From Zychaea mexicana (taxonomy: Eukaryota; Mucoromycota; Mucoromycetes; Mucorales; Lichtheimiaceae), in contig NW_026516671.1 in the NCBI RefSeq assembly GCF_025766255.1, positions 708,840 to 772,839 on the forward strand: DNA of 64,000 bases, in the 5' to 3' direction. The notes under the pieces are model-generated. The model saw only the letters and a list, made by a program, of their open reading frames with translations, was not told the DNA's origin and searched no databases. Position numbers and translations under genes: made by a program. Each line of letters starts with the position of its first letter. Positions within the stretch are counted from its first letter, which is position 1. Below are positions 23,623-33,841 of the stretch, piece after piece.

Positions 23623-25611
23623 CTATTGTTGTGGTGTTGAAGGGATTTGGAAGGTATAGTTATGAAAGGCGGGACCGGTGATAGTAGGGTTGTTACTGTC
23701 ATCGTGATGGCTGTTGTTGTCACTATGGGGTACAATTCCTTGTTGTTGTAGTAGTAGTAGTGGCTGTGAAGGAGGAGAAGAAGAGGGAGAAGATGTGGTG
23801 GAGGTAATAGTAGAAGTGGATGATGATTGATTGAACTGGTGGTTGACCATTCGGATTCCTTTTGGTACGCTTGCGTCTCCTGTCCGCTGCCGCTTCTTGA
23901 TCACATCTGTCTTCATGGAAAGCGGTCGTTTGGAATGATGTAATTTCAGACTATAACAGTACATAAAGTGTTTAACCAAAAACCATGCTACACTCCTAGT
24001 TTTTCCTTTGTCTTAAGCCCTCTCTTAATTATTCCAGCGAAGAAAGAGTACTTACTATAGACCGCAAGCGTTGCAAAGGGGACTGCCCTGCTCATCACGA
24101 CGCCAAAGTGGTGTAGTTGTTGTTGCACAATTCGAGCAAACAATCCTCGTTCCTTCATCTTGTCCTGCCTGTGGAGAGTTTTCAAAGTACCGTGGTCGAG
24201 GTGCCTTGTGTAATTTTGCACTACAATGAAAACATGGTTTAGTTTTCTAGGTCCCTCGCGTGTCTTTTGTGCGGTATACGTACTACAATCCACAAGCGTT
24301 ACATAGCAATTCATCGTTTGCAGATCTTCTCCATAATGGAGTGTTCGTTGTCTCACAATTACTGCAAACCGCTTGTTTGCCTTCGGATGGCGTGGCCATG
24401 ACTGGTCTTTGCTGGTCTTCCTGTTGTTGTTGTTGTTGCTGCTGCTGAGCAGAAGGTGTAAACGCTTGTTGTTGGTATTGTTGTTGTTGCTGCTGCGGTG
24501 TCTGTTCCATGACTCGGTTTACAGTGCTCACGAGTTTATCCTGCGGTACGATAGAAAGGATCTTGTTGTACAATGTTTGATGTGGTATGGGTGCGATGCA
24601 TTCATCCGAAATGTATAACGCGTCTTTAATATCGTCATTTTCTTGGTGCTGCTGTGCGGAAGGTTGTTGAGGCTGTGGCTGCATCATCATCGCATCATTC
24701 GTAAACCAAAGTTCAGGGTTATTGTTGCTAGTACTACTGTTGTCACTGTACATGTGCGCAGTAGCGGTGGCAGCAGTAGACGATCGATCATCTGTCGGAA
24801 GCATGGCGTTCATCCAGTCATTGCTGTCTAGTTGCATCAGCATATCACCGAATATATCACTGTCCTGAAGCGAGATGGTTTGATTAATGTCCTGGTCCGA
24901 GCTAAATCGCGGCAATACAAAGTCCTGATAGTACGGGTCATCTACGAGTGGTTGCGTCTGTGTTTGTTGTGGAAGCATAGCGGCTGACGAGGAGGTCGAT
25001 GCGTGTGCATGCGGCGCCACTGGTGGCGGCACCATCTGCTGTTGTTGCTGATGTGGCTCCGGTTGTTGTATGGATGGAGCAGCAGGCGGCTCTGGTAACG
25101 TGTTTGACGATGCGACTTGTTGCGCCACAATATGCTGCTGTTGCGGCAGCGACTGTTCGTATTGGAGATGCGGTTGCTGCTGCTGCTGCTGCTGTTGTTG
25201 TTGCTGTTGGTGTTGTTGTCGGCGCTGTCTTTGTGTAGAAGTATCCTTATTCGTTTTTCTTCGTTGGGTCGATTTGTAACTGCTGGGTTGAGTTTGTGGC
25301 CGTAGCTGTTGTTGTTGTTGCTGTAACTGTTGTGATTGCAGCAACAGTTCTTCCGAGGAAGACTTTTCTTTGTCGAGGTTAGTACGAGTGGTAGTACTGT
25401 TGTTCGGCGTTAACTTTTTGAACTGAGCGTTAACATTGTGCATAAACCATAATCGCCAAGCAAGGTTTTCATAACGACTGCCGTTCTCGAGCGAGTCTTT
25501 GACTTTTGTACAAACTCGCCAGGTTTGTGACAATTCATCCTCGGAATCAAGTTGTGCAAATGGATTGGGGGATTTGCTGTTGCCTTTAATTTTTAATATT
25601 ATGGGAGCCAT
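23623..25611 (-). CDS. GATA-type transcription factor with two tandem zinc fingers and AreA-like N-terminus
   Basis: Three exons (25611-24284, 24220-24056, 23950-23623) give 606 residues. Residues about 28-60 ([18 protein letters not shown], then [12 protein letters not shown]) match the short N-terminal domain of AreA-like nitrogen regulators and related fungal factors. A long Q-rich activation-type region follows. Finger 1 is C416-C419-C437-C440 and finger 2 is C471-C474-C492-C495. Both are C-x2-C-x17-C-x2-C with TPLWRR and CNACGLY, followed by basic tails KLHKAPRP and KLHHSKRP. Introns interrupt both fingers at the same Tyr codon. Fungal AreA/Gaf1 proteins usually carry one finger. SreA-type iron regulators have two, but with a Cys-rich linker that is absent here. 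A role in nitrogen control is the best inference; DNA target is expected to be GATA sites. The ATG is the first in frame. Confidence 0.9.
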
Positions 25612-25894
25612 GCCGGTGGTTTAAAAAAACAAAATTCGCAAAGGGAAGAGAGAGGGATAGTGGAGTGCTAGTGCAAGTCGTAAGAATAAGAAAAGGTTGG
25701 TTGGTGGAAAAAAGAAATGCTTGCTTTGCTACGATTAGTGTGTGTACGCCACACCTCGGCCTAATTGTGAGACAATTTTCATGGTCCCATCATCTCCCCA
25801 TTCTTTCCCACTCCTCTCGCTTTCTCTCTCTTTGCTGGCCGGTTCTCCCAATATGGACATCGACACATCGTTTGGGGTTGGTTGCCTTTTATTG

Positions 25895-27590
25895 TTACGA
25901 GACAAACACCTTTTTGAGCTCTTCGAACTTGAACACATCGCCTGTCCTCGGGCAAGTCACCTTGCCATCCTGCTTAGTAGCCATATCATGCATCGCCTGT
26001 TTTCAGACAAAGAGGTATGCAGTGTAAGAACACAGACACACTGCTGATCGCACACACCCGGTCTTACCTCATAGCTGTACACGCGGCCATTGGGTAACAT
26101 CATCGGAGGATTATCCTCGTTCATGATCTTACCGCTAATCCGACACACCACCGTAGAGTTGACGTGGTGGCTCAACGGCAGTCCCTCTGCTAATTTCCCT
26201 AGTGTATCCGAGTCGCACACTGGACAATGCACGTTTCGGTTCTCGGGCTGATAACATTGTGGCGTCTTGAGAGCCGAGAGCCCTGCTTGTAAAGTGATTG
26301 ACAAAAGTGGATGCGATGTGAGCGAGCATAGTTTGTAATTGTCCGCGCGGAACTGTGCCGTCAGTTCAGACCATCGGCGGGTATCATAGAGATCCTGTAT
26401 ACTCTTCTGTTAGCACCATCTAATCGATCATCTTTTCTGTCGCGGTTATCATTACCTTGTATGGCTGGCACTTTGTGTCACTCTTGAACACGAGCAGTGC
26501 CATGGCCTGTCGAATCCGTCTGAATTCTGTTGGCTGCCATGGAGACAAGTATTTTTGAGCATAGGCAATGGCTTCCATGCCTTTGCCTGCTCGTGCAAGC
26601 TCAATGTATTCTTGTAGCCGCAGGTTGAACTCGAGTGTGCTCTGTGAAAAGCGTGAGTTGGTACATCTATGCCCTTACTTGGTGGGATCTCCTTTGAAAA
26701 CTTACATCCTGCTTCTTCAGCGACGACCGATTCTCTGAGCACCACTGAAGGCACTCTTTACAGCTATGATTGCGTAATGCTTCCTCCACTTTTTCAGACT
26801 GGGCAAATAGCTGCACATCCACCATATCCTGAATCGTAAAATGAATTAGCTTTTCCTTTCATGTTGCATATAAAGCTGCGCAATGCTTTGATTGCATCTA
26901 CCTCAACATGGTTTGCCGCTGCTACTTGTTTTGCGGTTTCTGTCAATCCTGCTCGCAAAAGATAATCCACAATCACTCGGTTCAACCTTGTGTCACTCCA
27001 TCGTTGGAACTCGGGTGCTTTGGCCGATGTGATCCCGGAAATTTCATCCAAGTGGTTTACGCGCGCTTTGAGTCGTTTAGCATGAGCTGTTTCTTCGTTC
27101 CAATACTTTTTGAGCTATGTACGTACAGTTTTTGATGTCGCCAATTCACACAAGAGAGAAAGTGTGTGTATGTGTGTGATAAATAAGACGTCTTCTTTAT
27201 CTATAGCCCAGAAAGACCACTTTTTCATGCATGAATAAAAAGTACCTTTCGCTTTGTATTTTCCAACTGCTCTGTAAGTTCGTCGATCGTCTCAACCGCC
27301 TTTTCTGGTGATATCTCGTTCCGTTCTACTGATTTGGAGCAACGTTGAATCTTGTCCATTATGCTGGTCATTTGAACTTCCAAATACTTGTTGGAGTATT
27401 TCACTGATTTGCGCAGTTGTTCATAAGGCACCTACCATACCATGATAACGATGGGGTCAGTCAATTGCCCTCCGCCTTTCCAATTGATGTTTTTTTCTTC
27501 CCTCTTTTGCAAGAGAAAGCTAACTTTCTCCCTTACCTTTATAAGTGGCTGCTCTAAATCAATAACTTGCTCTCCTTTAATCTGGTTCAT
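25895..27590 (-). CDS. GID9: GID/CTLH ubiquitin ligase subunit Gid9/Fyv10 (MAEA)
   Basis: Seven exons (27590-27537, 27431-27246, 27114-26902, 26828-26706, 26641-26456, 26394-26068, 25996-25895) give 396 residues, the same length as human MAEA. After an N-terminal helical region (KVPYEQLRKSVKYSNKYL) come a LisH-like segment (about 125-150, VIVDYLLRAGLTETAKQVA), a CTLH segment (AQSEKVEEALRNHSCKECLQ, then FNLRLQEYIELARAG), a CRA-type region, and a C-terminal RING-like domain. That domain has CPVCDSD, VCRISGKIMNEDNPPMMLPN, VTCPRTG and a final EELKKVF. Family knowledge: Gid9 pairs with Gid2/RMND5 to form the catalytic RING dimer of the GID/CTLH E3 ligase, which in yeast degrades gluconeogenic enzymes when glucose returns. 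The gene is divergent from ZIM17 with a short shared upstream region. All introns are phase 0. Confidence 0.93.
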
Positions 27591-27736
27591 TGTGTGTTGG
27601 AAAAGGTTCTGTGTCTATGTGAGAAACGAAGGAAAATTCAAGCAGCAGACGACCCCAGGTAAGGAATTTGGATACCGAACTGGTTCTGGTTGATGCATAT
27701 TTTTTATTTATCTCTTCCAGTTTCCGCCAACAAGAA
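27591..27736. promoter_or_regulatory. Shared divergent upstream region of GID9 and ZIM17
   Basis: Only 146 bases separate the two start codons, so both promoters must overlap here or extend into the neighbouring transcript. I see no clear TATA box. Coordinated expression is possible but is inference from the spacing alone. Confidence 0.6.
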
Positions 27737-28357
27737 ATGCTACCAAGACAAGCACTATTACGCACACTACGATCCAGTCCATGTCTACGGCGATCCTTGC
27801 ATATAGCGCCTTCTACCAAGTGGCGTTCTCCAATCACACCATGCATTACCGTACAGCACCAGCCAAGACGCGTAGCTGCCGCGCTGCTGCTGACAAATAT
27901 GACACGTAGTAGCAACAGCAGCCTGTTTCATACATTCCAACCTTTATGCAAAGAGCAACAATTACAACAAGACGAACTCGTGGATCCCAAACACCAACTC
28001 TTGATTGGCTTTACTTGCGAAGTATGCAAAGAACGATCGCACCATGTCATGTCGAAAGTGGCATATACCAAGGGCGTGGTCCTTATTGAATGTCCCGGTT
28101 GTAAGAATCGCCACTTGATTGCCGATAACTTGGGCTGGTTCCGCGATCAAACAACAACGGTGGAAGATTTAGTCAAGGAAAAGGGAGAAGGCATTCGTAA
28201 AGTGATCGTGGACAAGGACGGTAATGAGCACGTAGGCGATATCATGGAATGGTTGCCGGATATCAGTGTAGAGGAACGCATCAAGAAGGATGCAGCGAAA
28301 CAAGAAGCTGAAAAACTGCGTCAACAACAACAACAACAAGAAGGACAGGAAAAATAA
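27737..28357 (+). CDS. ZIM17: Mitochondrial DNL-type zinc finger protein Zim17 (Tim15/Hep1)
   Basis: A single exon encodes 206 residues. The first 50 or so residues are basic and amphipathic (LPRQALLRTLRSSPCLRRSL) as expected of a mitochondrial targeting sequence. The zinc finger runs from FTCEVCKERSHHVMSKVAY (C94, C97) to ECPGCKNRHLIADNLGWF and contains the diagnostic Asp-Asn-Leu at 130-132. The C-terminus is charged and ends in a polyQ run, which is unusual for the family but outside the domain. Family role: matrix escort chaperone that keeps mitochondrial Hsp70 (Ssc1) soluble and so supports presequence import and Fe-S assembly. The ATG at 27737 was chosen because it starts the presequence; upstream in-frame codons lie in the divergent promoter. 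Confidence 0.92.
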   Translation: MLPRQALLRTLRSSPCLRRSLHIAPSTKWRSPITPCITVQHQPRRVAAALLLTNMTRSSNSSLFHTFQPLCKEQQLQQDELVDPKHQLLIGFTCEVCKERSHHVMSKVAYTKGVVLIECPGCKNRHLIADNLGWFRDQTTTVEDLVKEKGEGIRKVIVDKDGNEHVGDIMEWLPDISVEERIKKDAAKQEAEKLRQQQQQQEGQEK

Positions 28358-28540
28358 AATTCATAGAGAGAAATCCTGTAGTATATTTATGCAACAAAAG
28401 AAAAGATAATAGAGCAAGATCTGTGTATGTATTTATTGGAGCACGATATATTTGAGGTACTTGTCCGTGATTACTGTGGTGAAGGGAAGGGAAGCACCTT
28501 TTTTATGGTACTGCATGTGTTGTTGCCAACTCACTCTATA

Positions 28541-29437
28541 CTACTCCTCTCCTTCGCCGTCAGCCACCTGCTTGAACCATTCCAATTCGAGAAGAGCTTG
28601 CTCTATCACCGTACGATGAACTTCAATATCCTGGGCCAGCTCACTGACATGATCTTCCATAACAGCTCTGAAGATGTCTTTGAGGAGATGGCGAGTGGTT
28701 TCCGGCGGCCTGTTTCGGAAACCATCGATGAAATAGCGTCGCGCATACTCGTACACCTGGTGATGCGCTCGTTGCATAAATCCGCCAAATCCATCAATGC
28801 CAAACTTTTGCTCCATAGCTACTAGCAGATTCTTTTGCTCGCCGTTACGCGTGATGACGTGCTCCTCTAGGGCTTCATGGATCAAACTTTCCAAGTCCGG
28901 ATGGTCGTTCACACCGTGTCTCAGAACTTCGCGATGTATATCATGACGTGTCTTCAACAGCGTGTCGATCGCAAACCGTTCCCAGTTATAGTTGACACGA
29001 CCAATCAGCCTCACGTATAATGACGACGGGATCTCGCTATGCGGCCGAAAGTCCTCCCAGTTGCCGTTCACGAGCCGCTCCATCAGCCATCCGTCCAGTG
29101 AGAGCCGGTATCGTGTCTCAGCGTCTGCAACCTCGAAATGGCAGTAGTCAGTGTTGCATTCGAGCCAGTGTACTTCAACGATCTTGGAGACGACGTTTTG
29201 GATAGTACCAAGACCGTGCTCCACGTAGTCGTGCGCCACGGAACTAAACGTGGGATAAGAGGGTCTTAAAGGGATGCTTCTCAGCCTATTTAAGACGTCG
29301 TTGCGGCGGTTAAGTTTGGCTACATCGTGTGGAGCCATGAATGGCTCCGATGGTGATGGTGTTGATGTTGGTGATGGAAGAGACTTGTCGCTACCCCCTT
29401 TGCCTTTCCCGATCAGCTTTTTTAAAAGCTTGCTCAT
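28541..29437 (-). CDS. Conserved-looking protein of unknown function (298 aa)
   Basis: A single uninterrupted exon runs from an ATG just after a leader rich in short repeats. I do not recognise the family. Residues 1-35 are basic and Ser/Pro-rich. The rest is charged and looks globular, mixing strand-like parts (VSKIVEVHWLECNTDYCHFE, YRLSLDGWLMERLVNG) with long helices (RHDIHREVLRHGV, LESLIHEALEEHVITRNGEQ, EVHRTVIEQALLELEWFKQV). There is no signal peptide or membrane segment. Balanced composition and even coding character over the full length make it a real gene. The stop codon is about 180 bases from the stop codon of ZIM17, in a tail-to-tail arrangement. Confidence 0.8.
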   Translation of the reverse strand: MSKLLKKLIGKGKGGSDKSLPSPTSTPSPSEPFMAPHDVAKLNRRNDVLNRLRSIPLRPSYPTFSSVAHDYVEHGLGTIQNVVSKIVEVHWLECNTDYCHFEVADAETRYRLSLDGWLMERLVNGNWEDFRPHSEIPSSLYVRLIGRVNYNWERFAIDTLLKTRHDIHREVLRHGVNDHPDLESLIHEALEEHVITRNGEQKNLLVAMEQKFGIDGFGGFMQRAHHQVYEYARRYFIDGFRNRPPETTRHLLKDIFRAVMEDHVSELAQDIEVHRTVIEQALLELEWFKQVADGEGEE

Positions 29438-32400
29438 CTATTCCTATGTATGCTGCTGCTGTTATTTCGTTTTTACTTTCAAAGTGGATACCAAATGGAA
29501 TAATGATGATCAATGATTTTGTTGTCAATGGATGAGGAAAAGATAGAGGAATTTACTCCTTAGTTTTACAAAGGTTCGTAGCCAACGAAATTTCTCCTTT
29601 TTATAAACAACCACGAATTCGTTTTGACACTTTATTGACACTTCTTTCACATGATATGGCTGGTGGTGCATACATTGTTGATGGTTCTTGATAGGGTAGC
29701 GCAAATGCTAGAACATTCAACACTCAGATGGTTACTAGTGCAAGGGAACAGCTCCTTGACGACAACAGCGATATGAAATTAAAAGCCTTTTTAATGTTAT
29801 TATACATGTGTTTATGATATTAACATACTTTTATATATTCCTTTATATGTATATAGGCAGTATTACGTCCTTTTTTTGTGCTGGCAACATCAACATATAA
29901 AGCCCTCATTAAATCATATAGAAGAAGATAGGGAAACCCGATTGATGTTGCAAGTGTATAGTGGAATACGTACTGTGTCATCGAACATTTAGCACAATAC
30001 ATGTTTGTCATTGTATCATATATTCGAGTACTTGCGCTTTGAGCTACTACACTAGTGTAATATCTCTTCAGGCTTAGCAAAGCATCATTGTTCTTTCCTT
30101 AGTACTATTATTGTTGATCAGGTACTTTGTGTTGTTGTAACTTCTACTATGTGATGAGTTAGTTCGAGGTGTCATAGGAAGAGTCATGATCACTTGCTAT
30201 AAGTGGTTTTCATCTATTCTTTCCTTCCAAAATCATGGATCTTTATCATTTAGCCATGGGATATCGATGATTCTTACTTTTGTGTCATATAGCATTCTTT
30301 AAGGTATTTTGACTATACAAAAGCTCTCCTTTGACTACATTATTGCTATAATGCTGATCAACTCAAGTTGGCATAAATACTACCTGTCGTAGTAAAAAAT
30401 GAGTTTCTATCACATCCAACGGAAGCAGTGTGCATACGCGCAGATTTTTTATCCATCTTTGACCACTTTTAAAAACAAAAAATACTTGTTCAATACAGGA
30501 ATACCCTTCGTAGAGGGAGTAGTACGTAGCAAAACGAGCGGTAGAGCACAATTAATCTTACATTTGGTACTGCGTACGTACCAGTGATGTCGCATAACTG
30601 ATTATTATAACATGTTTGGATCAAGTGTAATACCCTATCTCTGGATATAATAAGTCGACGGCAACGCATGCCCTCACCAACAACGAGTAAAAGGAATCAT
30701 TGTATAATAACGTGCTTGCTTGTATAGTAAGTTTTTGAAAGCAAAAGTTGACAATGAGAAAACCCTCTATTACAATCTCATCACGCGGATCGACATTATA
30801 TTGTATCACATTGACAAAACATTCTTAAAGTAGCCAGTGTAAGTTAAGCTACCTAAACATACCTCTTTCTCCATCTCTCTAAGTATTTGAGTTGATATGG
30901 GTAGTAACGTATGGGACATTTCTATGTAGTACGTGCGAACTCTCTTTCATATCAGTGTAGAAACATGTGTCGTAGACTGTAAATAAACAGAGAGCTAACA
31001 GCATTAGATCTACCTTGGGATATTTATAAATGCCCTATGTAATAAAATATGTACTATTAGGCAGTAGTAGTACATACTCGTTATCTGATTATAGTTAATA
31101 TATGATGTTGCGATTCTCATCAAAATCATGCGCATAGACGTGTGGTTTCACCTTACGGTTTCCCCACACTCGTTGCATGAAACGAGGGGTTGCACTAATC
31201 CCTAATAGACAACAGCAGCAACAATCAAGTACGTTGTGTGACGATGACACAGACCAGAAGACTGTTTATAAAAGTGACCTTGGAAGTCTAGTAACATGAG
31301 AAAATGTCTATTATATGCCAATCACCACGTTCCTGCCGCTGCTGCTAACACGGTCATCCCTCGGTTGTTTCATTAAAGAAGGAGAAAAGAACTACGTACC
31401 TTACCTTTTCATTATCTTGATGGGGTGGAGAAAATAGACGTAACAAGACGACATCGGCTGATTCGATCAATCTGTTGTCATTTTAAGAGTGATCATCCTT
31501 CATCCTCCCTTCTCCACTTTTCAGCACGCAGAATTATCGAATGTTAGAGTTCGATCAGTGAGACACAAATACTCGTGTAACCCGCATCCTGTATTTCACT
31601 TTATCCAATTTGAACAGCTAACAACAAAAACGAGGCTTTATTACTTATGTTATGCTACTGCAATATAACATATATCGGACATACATACCATTGATACATT
31701 GTAACGACGACTATTTACGACTATCACCATAAAACAGAAAAGTTATGCATCGAAACCATGGACACGTTGCTCTTTATGTTCTGTGCGTGTTTCATCAACG
31801 CTAATGTGACACGCGATAGATCAGAGTAACCACGCCATATAATTCTTATGAAAGGATGGGCAATACAGCTGTTGTTAACAAGAACCTGGCGTGTCTCACC
31901 AATAGTACCGAAACAAACTGTGCGTGAGTGTGAGAGTGCGTGTAGTTATCTTTGCCGTTTAGTTTGTCTATAGCAACATCGCATACTCTCACACACACAA
32001 ATAGATATGCATGGACAGTACATTCGCACATATCGCACGCACGCAGGCTCCGTATTTGTAACAACTTTTTTTCTTGACGAAAAAGTAATTGATACTTATA
32101 CTTGTCTATGGGAAAAAAGAGAGAGGGGGTCGCACCAAAAAGAAAGGTATCATCAGTTTTCTTTATTGACTGTCATTCCAAGTGCCGTGGCAAGAATCAC
32201 AGTCTTCATCAACAGTGCCGAAGTTTTGAAAACCGACGACGACAAGAACACCAGCTGTCTTTGATAAAGACGAGTTAAAAGAAGCGGAGAGACAGAGAGT
32301 CGGAAAGCAGACGTGCATTAGATGACACAGAAAAGATTGGGGGAGATGGGGTAAGGCGGAGTTCCTGAATTAAACTCGAATGGAAGAAAAATACAGATTG

Positions 32401-33487
32401 CTGCGTACTGTACTACTACTTATCTGTGGTGTTGCCTCCAGAGTTAGTACGATCATATATACATAGAAGCTGACTACCACAATGGAACATGAGTGAGCTC
32501 ATTTGACTCGTAAGATCACAATCCGCCTGACATTTTCTTTGTATTCTCGTATCCGCGGTGCGCGTATCTGATATGGAGTCAGTGAGAACAAGAAAAGATA
32601 CGAACGTTACACACACACTAATCTTGACCCCATGACTCCTTGCGAAAAACGTCATACGGTAACACACCTCTACCATAGATGCATATAGTACAATATGTAC
32701 GTCTCTGTGTGAAAAGGAAACCTTCTTGCCTTGTTGCCAAGAATTACAGATCCAAAAATAATGCGGTAGACGAGAAAACGTTTCGGTATCTTGTGGTCTT
32801 ACGTGGCACTGCTGCTGCTGCGCCTACAGCACAATTTGATAGACCAAATACTACACAAAAAGACACTGCATGGCCAAACTGCCTGTTTCAATCTAGTTTT
32901 TTTTTTTCACTCACTCATACTGTCCTCTCTCTATACAATGAGTAATGGTATAGTAGTGACGATGTTGGAGGAAGGACCACCAACGCTGAAGCTCAGTAAG
33001 AATGGCTAAACATCGCGATAGTGAATGGTACATCCTGTGCTATCTGATCGAGGTTACACTTTTGAGGCGGAGTCTATAATGTACTCAGTCCAGTACACCA
33101 ATGGAAAGTGCTACTCCCACATCACCATGCCCAAAGCAGGAGATTGAACAAAATGGATTATTTTATATGGTGAAAAAATTAGATACTGTTATTATTATTA
33201 ATGGTGGCTTCCATATTAAAGAAAAGGATGCTCGTTGTTTATAAAAGAAGATGGTGTTGTTCGGTCTATTATGAACATGGGTGTTTGAACGTAAATTAAA
33301 ATGAGAGTGATGATGGGGAAAAATGCCAAAGAAAGACGGGGAGTAATAGGCGGGCTAGCCGTCTACCTCAATCAACGGTGCTAATATATACAGATATAGT
33401 AATAGTAGAGAAAGTATGCGGTGGTTATTATATATATACAAATGCTTGTGGTAATAGTTGTGGTTGATGATGATGCAGGTAAGATTA
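29438..33487. other. Gene-poor region
   Basis: About 4 kb with no supportable gene. Open frames are short and of random composition on both strands. I found no tRNA-like cloverleaf, long tandem repeat or transposase motif. Confidence 0.5.
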
Positions 33488-33841
33488 TTAAACAACTGTG
33501 GAAGCTGTGGCAACAACAGGAGGCACTCGCATGGAAGTCGAGGTGGGTGGCGAAGAGGAAAAGTAGTAGGTGTACTGTTCTTCATCGGGCGTCTGTGCCA
33601 AGTAGTGTTCGAGCTCGGTCAGCATGGCGTTGTCGTAAGGCAGCTCCTCGTTCTTCCAGTTGCACTTGGAGCATTCATAGCGCACACGCATGTTGTTCGC
33701 AATGCGCTTGTTGAGGACAATCAGTTGCTTTTCAGAGCGTGTGAGTTGGACAGAGGCATCGGCTTTGCATTTGGGGCAAGGATGGCTGGCGTGTTCCAAA
33801 GAGATCTTCTTTCCAGAGTTTCCGACAATGACGAATGGCAT
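33488..33841 (-). CDS. Small zinc-ribbon protein (117 aa)
   Basis: A single exon starts MPFVIVGNSGKKISLEHASH. Two CxxC knuckles (C22-C25 in HPCPKC and C57-C60 in YECSKC) are separated by about 31 residues, the spacing of a zinc ribbon. The N-terminal strand before the first knuckle resembles small zinc-ribbon proteins of fungi and animals that often sit near membranes, but I cannot name an orthologue. The C-terminal 40 residues are Ser/Thr/Pro-rich and probably disordered. The ATG at 33841 was chosen; an upstream in-frame TTG is unlikely. It is isolated, with more than 4 kb of gene-poor DNA on each side. The function is unknown. Confidence 0.7.
   Translation of the reverse strand: MPFVIVGNSGKKISLEHASHPCPKCKADASVQLTRSEKQLIVLNKRIANNMRVRYECSKCNWKNEELPYDNAMLTELEHYLAQTPDEEQYTYYFSSSPPTSTSMRVPPVVATASTVV

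Noticed and set aside
24373..25305. Leu/Val/Ala- or Cys-rich open frames on the + strand opposite the GATA factor
   Set aside because: They are complements of the CAA/CAG polyQ runs of the GATA gene and encode only homopolymer-like peptides.
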